Source: Leifsonia sp. Leaf336 (lineage in GTDB: Bacteria > Actinomycetota > Actinomycetes > Actinomycetales > Microbacteriaceae). From it: a DNA stretch of 64,000 nucleotides. The notes below the pieces were generated by a model, which did no database searches, was not told where the DNA came from, and worked only from the letters and a program-made list of their open reading frames with translations. Positions 1 to 7,529 of the stretch are shown piece after piece. Positions within the stretch are counted from its first letter, which is position 1. Every line of letters begins with the position of its first letter. The position numbers and the translations under genes were made by a program. The stretch is from assembly GCF_001423695.1 (NCBI RefSeq), contig NZ_LMOZ01000001.1:1622443-1686442 (forward strand). The letters are read 5' to 3'.

Positions 1-32
1 AGAGTGCCGTACCTACCCCGAATCGAGGGCCG

Positions 33-944
33 ATGATCGAGTTCCGCTCGGTGACGAAGCGGTTCCCCGACGGGACCGTGGCGGTCGACGACTTCTCTCT
101 CGTCATCCCGTCGCGCCAGATCACCGTCCTGGTGGGGTCGTCGGGCAGCGGCAAGACGACGATCCTCCGCATGGTCAACCGCATGGTCGACCCGACGAGC
201 GGCAGCGTGTCGATCGACGGTGAAGACGTGCAGACCCTCAAGCCCGTGCACCTCCGTCGCCGCATCGGCTATGTGATGCAGAACTCCGGGCTGCTGCCGC
301 ACCGCAAGGTCGTCGACAACATCGCGACCGTCCCCCTGCTCACCGGCGTCAAGAAGAAGGCCGCCCACGAGCGTGCCCTCGAGCTGATGGACACGGTCGG
401 GCTCGAACGGTCGCTCGCAGACAAGTACCCCAGCCAGCTCTCCGGAGGCCAGCAACAGCGCGTCGGAGTGGCCCGCGGTCTCGCCGTCGACCCGAACATC
501 CTGCTGATGGACGAGCCGTTCGGCGCTGTCGACCCGATCGTGCGCGACGACCTCCAGAACGAGCTCCTGCGGCTGCAGCGCGAGCTCGGCAAGACAGTGC
601 TGTTCGTGACGCACGACATCGACGAGGCATTCCGGCTGGGCGACCAGGTGGTCATCTTCCGCAAGGGCGGCATCGTGGCCCAGAAGGGCACGCCGTCGGA
701 GATCCTCGCCTCGCCCGCCGACGACTTCGTGGCGTCGTTCGTCGGCGCCGACCGCGGCAAGCGCGCCCTCCACATCGAGCAGACCCCGACCGGGTCGGTT
801 CTCGTCGACAGCGAAGGGCGCACTGCGGGCGTCCTGAGCTCCGAGCCTTCCCCCTCCGAAGATTCAAAGGCCGCGGCGGTTTCCGTCGCGGGTGGTGCGG
901 ACGCCGTAACGCAGGGTGGCGCCCCTCCACGGCTTCCGCAGTGA
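33..944 (+). CDS. Osmoprotectant (OpuC/ProU-type) ABC transporter ATP-binding protein
   Basis: ATPase driving uptake of a quaternary-amine osmoprotectant (glycine betaine/choline/carnitine class) through the two permeases encoded next. The 303 residues hold one ABC domain: Walker A GSSGSGKTT at 35-43, signature LSGGQQQR at 136-143, Walker B LLMDEP near 157-162, and an H-loop in VTHDIDEA. OpuCA/ProV proteins often reach 380-400 residues with a CBS pair; here about 60 low-complexity residues follow the ABC fold and no CBS motif is visible, so CBS-based osmotic gating is unlikely. The ATG has GAGGG just upstream, and the stop overlaps the next start by 4 nt. The promoter probably lies before the window. 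The transporter class is clear from the four-gene operon; the exact substrate is inferred from family only. Confidence 0.9.
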   Translation: MIEFRSVTKRFPDGTVAVDDFSLVIPSRQITVLVGSSGSGKTTILRMVNRMVDPTSGSVSIDGEDVQTLKPVHLRRRIGYVMQNSGLLPHRKVVDNIATVPLLTGVKKKAAHERALELMDTVGLERSLADKYPSQLSGGQQQRVGVARGLAVDPNILLMDEPFGAVDPIVRDDLQNELLRLQRELGKTVLFVTHDIDEAFRLGDQVVIFRKGGIVAQKGTPSEILASPADDFVASFVGADRGKRALHIEQTPTGSVLVDSEGRTAGVLSSEPSPSEDSKAAAVSVAGGADAVTQGGAPPRLPQ

Positions 945-1630
945 ACTTCCTGTGGTCGAATCTCGGCCTGGTCTGGAATCTCACGATCTCGCACGTGTGG
1001 TTGAGCGCCATCCCCATCGTGATCGGGTTCGTGGTGTCGCTGCCGATCGGCTGGGTGGCCAACCGCTATCGCGTGAGCCGCCCGGTGCTGCTGACGATCG
1101 GCGGCATCCTCTACGCGATCCCGTCGCTTCCGCTGTTCTTCGCCATGCCCGCGCTGATCGGTACGAAGATCCTCGATCCGGCGAACGTGGTCATCGCCCT
1201 GAGCATCTACGCCGTGGCGCTCATGGTGCGCACGACGGCCGATGCGCTCGCCTCGGTACCCGGTGACGTCGTCCAATCCGCGACGGCGATCGGATTCGGC
1301 GGGTGGCGGCGGTTCTGGACGGTGGAGCTGCCGCTCGCTGGGCCGGTGCTGCTCGCGGGCCTGCGCGTCGTGTCGGTCTCGACGGTCAGTCTCGTGAGCG
1401 TCGGCGCCCTCCTGGGCGTGCCGAACCTGGGGCAGCTCTTCACCGACGGCCTCAACCGGTACTACCCGGAGGAGGTCGCCGTCGGCATCATCCTCATCAT
1501 GGTCGTCGCGCTGGTGTTCGACCTGGTGCTCGTGCTGCTCGGGCGGCTCCTGCTGCCGTGGTCGCGACTCGACCGGCGCACCGGACAGCTGCGGCGCTCC
1601 GCGGCGATGAAGGCGGTGACCGGGGCATGA
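941..1630 (+). CDS. Osmoprotectant ABC transporter permease (OpuCB/ProW-like)
   Basis: Inner-membrane permease of the osmoprotectant importer, 229 residues, the usual size for an OpuCB/OpuCD-type subunit. It starts at GTG 941 inside the stop of the ATPase gene (GTGA overlap). Several hydrophobic helices are visible, and the central EAA-type loop that docks on the ATPase reads roughly QSATAIGFGGWRRFWTVELP, with the conserved glycine in the IGFG segment. It overlaps the next permease by 4 nt (ATGA), so the two membrane subunits are translationally coupled and probably form a heterodimer. No extracytoplasmic binding domain is fused to it; binding is done by the lipoprotein at 2429-3361. Family assignment is firm, substrate is inferred. 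Confidence 0.88.
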   Translation: MNFLWSNLGLVWNLTISHVWLSAIPIVIGFVVSLPIGWVANRYRVSRPVLLTIGGILYAIPSLPLFFAMPALIGTKILDPANVVIALSIYAVALMVRTTADALASVPGDVVQSATAIGFGGWRRFWTVELPLAGPVLLAGLRVVSVSTVSLVSVGALLGVPNLGQLFTDGLNRYYPEEVAVGIILIMVVALVFDLVLVLLGRLLLPWSRLDRRTGQLRRSAAMKAVTGA

Positions 1631-2370
1631 CCGATTTCATCGCCGCGTTCCAGTGGCTCGTCGACCCCGTCAACTGGGCGGGGCCGGGCGGCATCCCGGC
1701 GCGCACGGGCGAGCACATCGTCTACACGCTGCTCACGCTGCTGATCGCGAGCATCATCGCTCTGCCGATCGGTTTCCTGATCGGGCACACCGGGAGGCTG
1801 CGCGGATTCGCGGTCGGCGTCTCCGGTGCGCTGCGGGCGCTGCCGACCCTGGGCCTCGTGGTCTACCTCGCGCTGATCATGGCGAACATCTCGATCGTCC
1901 CTCCGCTCATCGCGCTCACGATCCTGGCCATCCCGCCGCTGCTCGCGGGGGCGTACTCCGGCTTGGAGTCGGTGAACCGGAGCACGATCGACGCCGCGCG
2001 CGCGATCGGCATGACCGAGTGGCAGATCTTCGCCAAGGTCGAGCTGCCGCTGTCGCTCCCGCTCGTCCTCGGCGGCCTCCGCTCCGGCGCGCTCCAGGTC
2101 ATCGCGACGTGGACGGTGGCGGCCATCCTGCCGGTCGGCGGCCTCGGCCGGTTCCTGTTCGACGGACTGGCGGTGCAGAACTATCCCGAGATGCTGGGCG
2201 GGTCGATCATCGTGGTCGCTCTCGCTCTCGTCTCCGACGGATTGTTCGCGATCACCCAGAAGCTGGTCGTCCCGCGCGGCGTCTCGGCCGGGAAGGTCCG
2301 CACCGACCGGGCGAAAGACCCCTGGCGCGCGTTCGGGGTCACCGTGCCCGGCCGGCAGCCCGTCCGCTGA
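1627..2370 (+). CDS. Osmoprotectant ABC transporter permease (second, OpuCD-like)
   Basis: Second inner-membrane permease of the importer, 247 residues. The ATG at 1627 lies in an ATGA overlap with the preceding permease; the reading frame is open further upstream, but that part is out-of-frame shadow of the first permease. The EAA-type coupling loop is seen as DAARAIGMTEWQIFAKVELP, close to the equivalent loop in the first permease, which suggests the two genes arose by duplication. Five or six hydrophobic segments can be picked out. The C-terminal 25 residues are polar. The gene ends 58 nt before the binding-protein gene, which has its own strong purine-rich ribosome binding site. Confidence 0.88.
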   Translation: MTDFIAAFQWLVDPVNWAGPGGIPARTGEHIVYTLLTLLIASIIALPIGFLIGHTGRLRGFAVGVSGALRALPTLGLVVYLALIMANISIVPPLIALTILAIPPLLAGAYSGLESVNRSTIDAARAIGMTEWQIFAKVELPLSLPLVLGGLRSGALQVIATWTVAAILPVGGLGRFLFDGLAVQNYPEMLGGSIIVVALALVSDGLFAITQKLVVPRGVSAGKVRTDRAKDPWRAFGVTVPGRQPVR

Positions 2371-2428
2371 CCCACCCGTTCGTCATCCTGCTCACAGACC
2401 CATCGCACACAGAAGAGAGAGAAATCAC

Positions 2429-3361
2429 ATGTTCGGATCCAAGAAGGGCCGCATCGCGGCCGGCGTGATCGCGGCGGGGGCGCTTCTCGCCCTCAGCGCA
2501 TGCTCGTCCGGTGGAGGCGGCGCGTTCAGCACCAGCGGAAGTTCCTCGTCCAGCGACAGCGTCACCATCGGCTCCGCCGCGTTCGGCGAGTCCGAGATCC
2601 TGATGCAGATCTACGGCCAGGCCCTGGCCGCCAACGGTGTCAAGGTCAACTACAAGCCCAGCATCGGCCAGCGCGACGTCTACCTGAAGGCGCTCCAGGA
2701 CGGTTCGATCGACCTCATCCCGGAGTACTCGGGCAACCTTCTGCAGTTCTACGACAAGAACAGCACCGCGAGCTCCAGCGATGACGTCTACGCGGCCCTC
2801 AACGACGCCCTGCCGAAGGGCTTCGAGGTGCTCGACCAGGCCAAAGCGCAGGACGCCGACGCCTACAACGTCACCAAGGAGTTCTCCGACAAGTACAGCG
2901 TGACGAGCCTCGAAGACCTCAAGAAGGTCACGGTGCCGCTGACGGTGGGTGCGAACCCGGAGTTCGCCACCCGTCCGTACGGCATCCCCGGGCTCAAGTC
3001 GACCTACGGCGTGACGGCCACCCTCAAGCCGATCAGCGACTCGGGCGGCCCGCTCACCGTGACCGCCCTCAAGAACGGCGACGTGCAGCTGGCCGACATC
3101 TACACGACGACCCCGGCCATCAAGGACAACGGCTTCGTCGTGCTGAAGGACCCGAAGAACCTGATCGCCGCGCAGAACATCCTGCCGCTGATCAACAGCA
3201 AGAAGGCCTCCGACACGGTCAAGTCGGTGCTCAACAAAGTGTCGGCCGAGCTGACCACGGACGACCTCATCACCATGAACAGCGAGAACCAGGGCGCAAG
3301 CAAGACCCAGCCCGACGCTGTGGCGAAGAAGTGGCTGCAGGAGCACCCGATCAAGAAATAA
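2429..3361 (+). CDS. Osmoprotectant-binding lipoprotein (OpuCC/ProX-like)
   Basis: Extracytoplasmic binding protein that delivers the osmoprotectant to the permeases. The 310-residue product opens with a lipoprotein signal: basic MFGSKKGR, a hydrophobic core and the lipobox LSAC with the modified cysteine at residue 25, followed by a Gly/Ser linker. The mature part begins with VTIGSAAFGESEILMQIYGQ, typical of the OpuAC/ProX fold (quaternary-amine binding), and includes IDLIPEYSGNLLQFY, a stretch conserved near the ligand pocket of this family. The upstream 58 nt contain an AGAAGAGAGAGAA purine run as ribosome binding site. It is the last gene of the operon; a small hairpin and a convergent gene follow. 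Confidence 0.9.
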   Translation: MFGSKKGRIAAGVIAAGALLALSACSSGGGGAFSTSGSSSSSDSVTIGSAAFGESEILMQIYGQALAANGVKVNYKPSIGQRDVYLKALQDGSIDLIPEYSGNLLQFYDKNSTASSSDDVYAALNDALPKGFEVLDQAKAQDADAYNVTKEFSDKYSVTSLEDLKKVTVPLTVGANPEFATRPYGIPGLKSTYGVTATLKPISDSGGPLTVTALKNGDVQLADIYTTTPAIKDNGFVVLKDPKNLIAAQNILPLINSKKASDTVKSVLNKVSAELTTDDLITMNSENQGASKTQPDAVAKKWLQEHPIKK

Positions 3362-3370
3362 GGGTGCGCG

Positions 3371-3385
3371 GGAGGCTGAGCCTCC
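3371..3385. terminator. Short hairpin between convergent genes
   Basis: GGAGGC-TGA-GCCTCC forms a 6-bp stem with a 3-nt loop in the 24-nt gap between the osmoprotectant lipoprotein gene (ending 3361) and the oppositely oriented DedA gene (ending 3386). Placement between two converging stops suggests a bidirectional terminator, but there is no clear T-run and the stem is short, so efficiency is doubtful. Confidence 0.4.
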
Positions 3386-4060
3386 TTACTGCTCCGCGTG
3401 CGGCGGCTCGGGTGACCGGGCCGCCGCATCCATGTGTGCGGCCTCCCGCTTCTGGAGGACCTTCTTCACCACGAACACCACCCCGACGAACAGCGCGATC
3501 ACGGCGACGAACACGTAGCCGGCCCAGTGCAGCTCCTGAGACAGCTCGCGGTAGCTTCCGGCGGCGAGCGCTCCCACGCTGACGTAGGCGAACGCCCAGA
3601 TCACGCAGGCGGGTGCGGTCCACGCCATGAACGTCTTGTAGCGCATCGGGCTCATGCCGACCGTCAGCGGGATGAGCGAGTGCAGCACCGGCAGGAAGCG
3701 GGAGAGAAAGACGGCGATGCCGCCGCGCTTGGCGAGGTAGGCCTCCGCGCGGTCGAAGTTCTGCGGGCCGAGTCGCCGGCCGAGCCGGCTCGCCCGGATG
3801 CGCGGGCCGAAGTAGCGGCCGAGCGCGAAGCCGATCGACTCGCCGCAGAGCGCGCCGACGATGACGGCGACGACGAGGGCGGCGTACTCCACCGGGCTCG
3901 CGACGGCTGTCGAGGCGACCAGCACGATCGTGTCGCCGGGGACGATCAGCCCGACGAGGATCGAGGTCTCCAGCAGGATCCCGACTCCCGCGAGAACCGT
4001 TCGGAGCACGGGATCGACCGACTGGACGAGGTCGAGGATCCAGGTGAGGGCGTCGTTCAC
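3386..4060 (-). CDS. DedA/SNARE-associated (VTT-domain) membrane protein
   Basis: Integral membrane protein of the DedA family, linked in other bacteria to lipid-carrier transport and membrane homeostasis. With the GTG at 4060 as start it is 224 residues, the normal DedA length; the frame is open further upstream only as a shadow of the tetR gene. Visible family features are the early VGLIVPGDTIVLVAS segment and the amphipathic FLSRFLPVLHSLIPLTVGMS segment with conserved arginine and proline, between four or five hydrophobic helices. The C-terminal tail is charged (KKVLQKREAAHMDAAARS). Its start overlaps the tetR stop by 4 nt, so the TetR regulator and DedA protein form one operon and the regulator may control it. 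Confidence 0.85.
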   Translation of the reverse strand: MNDALTWILDLVQSVDPVLRTVLAGVGILLETSILVGLIVPGDTIVLVASTAVASPVEYAALVVAVIVGALCGESIGFALGRYFGPRIRASRLGRRLGPQNFDRAEAYLAKRGGIAVFLSRFLPVLHSLIPLTVGMSPMRYKTFMAWTAPACVIWAFAYVSVGALAAGSYRELSQELHWAGYVFVAVIALFVGVVFVVKKVLQKREAAHMDAAARSPEPPHAEQ

Positions 4061-4647
4061 GCGTCCGGTGCCGACCGGATCAGCGACCAGTAGGCCTCGA
4101 CGGCATCGGCCATGTCGGCGCTCGGGTCGAGCATCCACTGCACCTGCATGCCGTCGGCCACGGCGACGGCCAGCCGGGCGAGCGTGCGCGGGTCGGCCTC
4201 GGGGCGGACGCGGCCGGCCTCCTGCTCGGCACGGAGGTACTGCTCGAGTCCTCCGACGATCTGCTCGTAGCGCGAGACGAAGTAGTCGTGGCCGGGATGC
4301 TCCGGGTCGGCCGCCTCGGCGGAGATCGTGGCGTAGAGCTGCACCAGGCCGGGGACCTCGGCGTTGTGGCGCACGATCCCGACGAGTCCGTCGAAGGCGC
4401 CGGTCCATTCGGAGCCGAAGTCGCCTCCCGCCGAGTCGACCTCGTCGCGCTTGCGGAGCACTTCGGCGAACAGCTCCTCTTTCGACGAGAAATGGTGCAG
4501 GAGGCCGGCCTGGCTGAGGCCGACCGAGTCGGCGATCTCGCGCAGGGACGCCTTGCGGTAGCCCTTGTCGGCGAACACCTCCAGAGCGCGCGCGAGGATC
4601 TCCTCGCGTTTGGCGATTCCCTTGGCGTATCCCCGTTTCTCCGGCAT
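4057..4647 (-). CDS. TetR/AcrR-family transcriptional regulator
   Basis: DNA-binding repressor of 196 residues. The N-terminal TetR helix-turn-helix spans about residues 14-60 (ILARALEVFADKGYRKASLR then EIADSVGLSQAGLLHHFSSK), followed by an all-helical ligand/dimer domain that ends with AVADGMQVQWMLDPSADMAD, typical of this subgroup. It is translationally coupled to the downstream DedA gene (GTGA overlap), which is its most likely target. The start ATG at 4647 has no obvious Shine-Dalgarno sequence; a TAGCCT hexamer lies 6 nt upstream, suggesting a leaderless mRNA. The effector is unknown. Confidence 0.88.
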   Translation of the reverse strand: MPEKRGYAKGIAKREEILARALEVFADKGYRKASLREIADSVGLSQAGLLHHFSSKEELFAEVLRKRDEVDSAGGDFGSEWTGAFDGLVGIVRHNAEVPGLVQLYATISAEAADPEHPGHDYFVSRYEQIVGGLEQYLRAEQEAGRVRPEADPRTLARLAVAVADGMQVQWMLDPSADMADAVEAYWSLIRSAPDA

Positions 4648-4653
4648 GGTTCC

Positions 4654-4659
4654 AGGCTA
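4654..4659 (-). promoter_or_regulatory. Putative -10 of leaderless tetR promoter
   Basis: On the minus strand TAGCCT lies 6 nt before the tetR ATG. Actinobacterial -10 boxes follow TANNNT, and transcription would then begin at or next to the start codon. No convincing -35 is seen. Confidence 0.4.
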
Positions 4660-4696
4660 GTGGGACGGGCCTGGTCAGTCCGTGAGGAGGGGCGCG

Positions 4697-5638
4697 TCAG
4701 CTGGTGAGCACGAGCACCGGCGGCACGACGACGAGCAGCACGATCGCGACGACGACGAGCAGGCGCAGGCCGGTGCCGACTGTGCGGTGGTCGGCCGTGA
4801 GCCGGGCCTCGCGCCCGAGCAGCGCCGTGCGGCGCTGCTCGGGCGTGCGTGGGTCCTTCGGTGCGCCGAGGGCCGTGCCGGCCGATCCGGTCGAGTCCAC
4901 GATCCGGATCGCGTCGGCCAGGACCGCATCCCCCGAGGTGCGTCGTGCGGTGTCGTCGGCGAGCATCTCCACGAGCAGAGCGACCGCGTCCTGCGCGCGG
5001 GTGGCGATCGGGAACCAGGGGAGGGCGCGCTTCCACGAGCGGAAGGCGTCGAGCAGCAGGTGGTGCTTCTGGCGCAGGTGTGCCCGCTCGTGGCCGATCA
5101 CGGCCTCCAGCTCGTCGGGGCTGAGGAGCTCGATCATGCCTTCGGAGAGCACGGTGACACTGCGCGCGCCCGGGAGGCAGTACGCCGCAGGGGCCGGGTG
5201 GTCGATGATGCGGGTGGCGGGTTCGTCGGGCAGCGGTGAGCTGAGGAGGCGCAGGAGTTCCATGTGGCGGTGGCGCTGGCGCCGGCTGCGCACGGAGGTC
5301 AGGGCGAGGTTCAGCAGGAGGTGCGCGGTCAGCAGCACCGCCGCGCTGAGGAAGAACGTGTGGAGCAGCGAGACGTCCGGTGGCAGCGGGCCCGAGAACA
5401 GCGAGGCGGCGGCACCGGAGACGCGGCTCGCCAGATCGTGGCCGAACGGCTCGAGCCCTGCCAGCAGGAGCGAGCCGATCATCGAGATGCCTCCGGCCAG
5501 CGCGATCGACTGCCAGAGTGCGAGGGCCAGCACCGGGGCTGCGGCGGGCCATTTCGCCCGGGCGAGGAGGAGCGGCACCGGCCAGGCGAGGGCCAGCGCG
5601 AGCACGCCGAGCACGACGGCGGTCGAGTCGACGGGCAT
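4697..5638 (-). CDS. M56-family (BlaR1-like) membrane zinc metalloprotease
   Basis: Membrane-embedded metalloprotease of the M56/BlaR1-MecR1 class, 313 residues. The catalytic HExxH is HERAH at residues 183-187, followed by LRQKHH. Three hydrophobic stretches lie before the protease domain and one ends the protein (LLVVVAIVLLVVVPPVLV). True BlaR1 is about 600 residues and carries an extracellular penicillin-sensing domain; that domain is absent, so the signal is not a beta-lactam bound in the BlaR1 manner. The gene follows blaI by 5 nt on the same strand, the usual pairing in which the protease inactivates the repressor. By context the pair should govern blaI itself and the divergent cydABDC operon. 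Start ATG 5638 is the first in frame after the blaI stop. Confidence 0.85.
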   Translation of the reverse strand: MPVDSTAVVLGVLALALAWPVPLLLARAKWPAAAPVLALALWQSIALAGGISMIGSLLLAGLEPFGHDLASRVSGAAASLFSGPLPPDVSLLHTFFLSAAVLLTAHLLLNLALTSVRSRRQRHRHMELLRLLSSPLPDEPATRIIDHPAPAAYCLPGARSVTVLSEGMIELLSPDELEAVIGHERAHLRQKHHLLLDAFRSWKRALPWFPIATRAQDAVALLVEMLADDTARRTSGDAVLADAIRIVDSTGSAGTALGAPKDPRTPEQRRTALLGREARLTADHRTVGTGLRLLVVVAIVLLVVVPPVLVLTS

Positions 5639-5643
5639 CCCGG

Positions 5644-6009
5644 TCAGCTGCGGGCGTCGAGCAGCCGGCGCAGCATCTGCGCCTCGGATTCGTCGACGGA
5701 GCCCACGAAGTAGGCGAGCGCCTCCGTGCGGTCGGAGGAGGTGTCGAGCACTTCGCGCATCAGGTCGGCGACGTGGCCGGCGCGGGTGAGGGTGGCGAAG
5801 TAGACGTGCGGGCGGGCCTCGCGATCGCGGTCGACGAAGCCTTTCTGCTCGAGGCGCGAGAGCACGGTGAGCACGGTGGTGAGCGCCGGGGTCTTGCCGT
5901 CGGTGCGGGAGCCCGCTAGCTTGTCGCGCAATTCGTTGGCGGTGATGGGGGAGTCGCCCGACCAGAGGGCGTCCATCACCGCTCGTTCGAGCTCTCCGAG
6001 ATTGGCCAC
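5644..6009 (-). CDS. BlaI/MecI/CopY-family repressor
   Basis: Winged-helix repressor of 121 residues, full length for BlaI. It opens with MANLGELERAVMDALWSGD, the typical first helix, then TANELRDKL and the recognition region TTVLTVLSRLEQKGFVDRDR, with a C-terminal dimerisation helix (SEAQMLRRLLDAR). BlaI family members bind TACA/TGTA dyads as dimers and are relieved by cleavage by the partner M56 protease, which is encoded 5 nt downstream. Two perfect dyads lie at 6042-6058 and 6066-6082, in the interval shared with cydA, so autoregulation and control of cydABDC are both expected. The GTG at 6009 has GGAGAC directly before it, too close for a normal ribosome binding site; a TACTCT hexamer just upstream hints at a leaderless transcript. 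Confidence 0.9.
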   Translation of the reverse strand: MANLGELERAVMDALWSGDSPITANELRDKLAGSRTDGKTPALTTVLTVLSRLEQKGFVDRDREARPHVYFATLTRAGHVADLMREVLDTSSDRTEALAYFVGSVDESEAQMLRRLLDARS

Positions 6010-6041
6010 GTCTCCAGAGTAGCGCGAAGTGCCTGTGAATG

Positions 6042-6058
6042 TTCTACACTCTGTAGAA
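6042..6058. promoter_or_regulatory. BlaI-type operator 1 (blaI-cydA)
   Basis: Perfect inverted repeat TTCTACA-CTC-TGTAGAA with the TACA/TGTA core recognised by the BlaI/MecI family. It lies 33 nt before the blaI start, in the 95-nt divergent interval. Confidence 0.8.
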
Positions 6059-6065
6059 GTAGTCG

Positions 6066-6082
6066 TTCTACAGACTGTAGAA
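6066..6082. promoter_or_regulatory. BlaI-type operator 2 (blaI-cydA)
   Basis: Second perfect inverted repeat, TTCTACA-GAC-TGTAGAA, differing from operator 1 only in its 3-nt centre. The two centres are 24 bp apart. It sits 22 nt before the chosen cydA start, so bound repressor would block the cydA promoter or its earliest transcribed region. Confidence 0.8.
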
Positions 6083-6104
6083 CTCGACCGGAAGGGTGGG
6101 CCGC

Positions 6105-7517
6105 GTGAACGAGATCCTCGATCCGCTGCTGTTGGCGCGCTGGCAGTTCGGACTCACGACCATCTATCACTTCCTGTTCGTCCCGCTCACCATCGGCCTC
6201 GTGACCGTCGTCGCGATCCTCCAGACCGCCTGGTACCGCAGCGGCAAGGTCCACTACCTCCAGCTCACGCACTTCTTCGGCAAGCTGTTCCTGATCAACT
6301 TCGCGATGGGCGTCGTCACCGGCATCGTGCAGGAGTTCCAGTTCGGCATGAACTGGTCGAACTACTCGCGCTTCGTCGGCGACATCTTCGGCGCGCCTCT
6401 CGCGCTCGAAGGGCTGCTCGCGTTCTTCCTGGAGGCCACCTTCATCGGGCTCTGGATCTTCGGCTGGGACAAGCTGCCGCGCGGCATCCATCTGGCGTGC
6501 ATCTGGATCGTGGCCGTCGGCTCGATCCTCTCGGCCTACTTCATCCTCGCCGCCAACGCGTTCATGCAGAACCCGGTCGGATACAAGCTCGACCCCGCGC
6601 GCGGACGAGCCGAGCTGACCGACCTCTGGGCGGTGCTCACCAACAAGGTGGCGCTGGCGGCGTTCCCGCACACGATCTTCGGCTGTTTCATGGTCTCCGC
6701 CGGCCTGATCATCGCGGTCGCAGCCTGGCACCTCTCGCGCAACCGCAACCTGGAGACCATGCGCCCGGCCCTCAAGTTCGGGCTCTGGATGATGGTGATC
6801 GCCGGCGTCGGCAGCGTGATCAGCGGCGACCAGCTCGGTCTCGCCATGGTCGAGACGCAGCCGATGAAGATGGCTGCGGCCGAGGCCCTCTACAAGACCT
6901 CGACGGGCGCGGATGCATCGTTCTCGATCTTCACCCTCGGCACACCGGACGGCGTCCACGAGCTGTTCTCGATCCGCGTGCCCTACGTGCTCTCGTTCCT
7001 GTCGACGCACACGCTCGATGGCACCGTGGAGGGCATCAACGACCTCCAGGCGCAGTACGTGCAGTTGTTCGGGCCGGGCGACTACACGCCGATCATCTGG
7101 GTCACCTACTGGGCGTTCCGCTGGATGATCGGCCTCGGCCTCCTGCACGTGCTCGTCGCTGTCGTCGGCCTCTGGTTCACCCGCAAGGGCCGCACGCCAC
7201 CGTGGGCGTGGATGTGGAAGGTCGCGATCTGGGCGTTCCCGCTGTCGCTGGCCGCCATGATCGTCGGCTGGATCTTCACCGAGATGGGCAGGCAGCCCTG
7301 GATCGTCTTCAGCCTCATGAAGACGCAGGACGGCGTCTCTCCCGGGACCACCGGACTCGAGGTCCTGATCTCGTTGGTGGCCTTCACGGCGGTGTACGGC
7401 ACGCTCGCGGTCGTCGAGTTCAAGCTCATCAAGCGTGCGGCGCAGAAGGGACCGGCCCCGGTCGAGGAACACCTCGACGAGGAGGGCAAGCACGTCCCGG
7501 TCGCGACGGTCTACTAG
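6105..7517 (+). CDS. cydA: Cytochrome bd ubiquinol/menaquinol oxidase subunit I
   Basis: Haem-bearing subunit of the bd-type quinol:O2 oxidoreductase, a high-affinity terminal oxidase of the cytoplasmic membrane. The GTG at 6105 gives a 470-residue protein beginning MNEILDPLLLARWQFGLTTI; an in-frame GTG at 6096 abuts the GGAAGG ribosome binding site, while 6105 is 9 nt from it. H22 in TTIYHFLF matches the haem b595 ligand, and GRQPW at 395-399 is the family signature. The Q-loop is of the short type usual in Gram-positives. It is divergent from blaI, with two BlaI-type operators directly upstream, and heads cydABDC. In menaquinone-using actinobacteria the electron donor would be menaquinol. 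Confidence 0.95.
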   Translation: MNEILDPLLLARWQFGLTTIYHFLFVPLTIGLVTVVAILQTAWYRSGKVHYLQLTHFFGKLFLINFAMGVVTGIVQEFQFGMNWSNYSRFVGDIFGAPLALEGLLAFFLEATFIGLWIFGWDKLPRGIHLACIWIVAVGSILSAYFILAANAFMQNPVGYKLDPARGRAELTDLWAVLTNKVALAAFPHTIFGCFMVSAGLIIAVAAWHLSRNRNLETMRPALKFGLWMMVIAGVGSVISGDQLGLAMVETQPMKMAAAEALYKTSTGADASFSIFTLGTPDGVHELFSIRVPYVLSFLSTHTLDGTVEGINDLQAQYVQLFGPGDYTPIIWVTYWAFRWMIGLGLLHVLVAVVGLWFTRKGRTPPWAWMWKVAIWAFPLSLAAMIVGWIFTEMGRQPWIVFSLMKTQDGVSPGTTGLEVLISLVAFTAVYGTLAVVEFKLIKRAAQKGPAPVEEHLDEEGKHVPVATVY

Positions 7518-7529
7518 GAGGAGACGGCA

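Noticed and set aside
4061-5552. Minus-strand frames inside tetR and the M56 gene
   Set aside because: Arg/Pro-rich out-of-frame shadows of two clear proteins.
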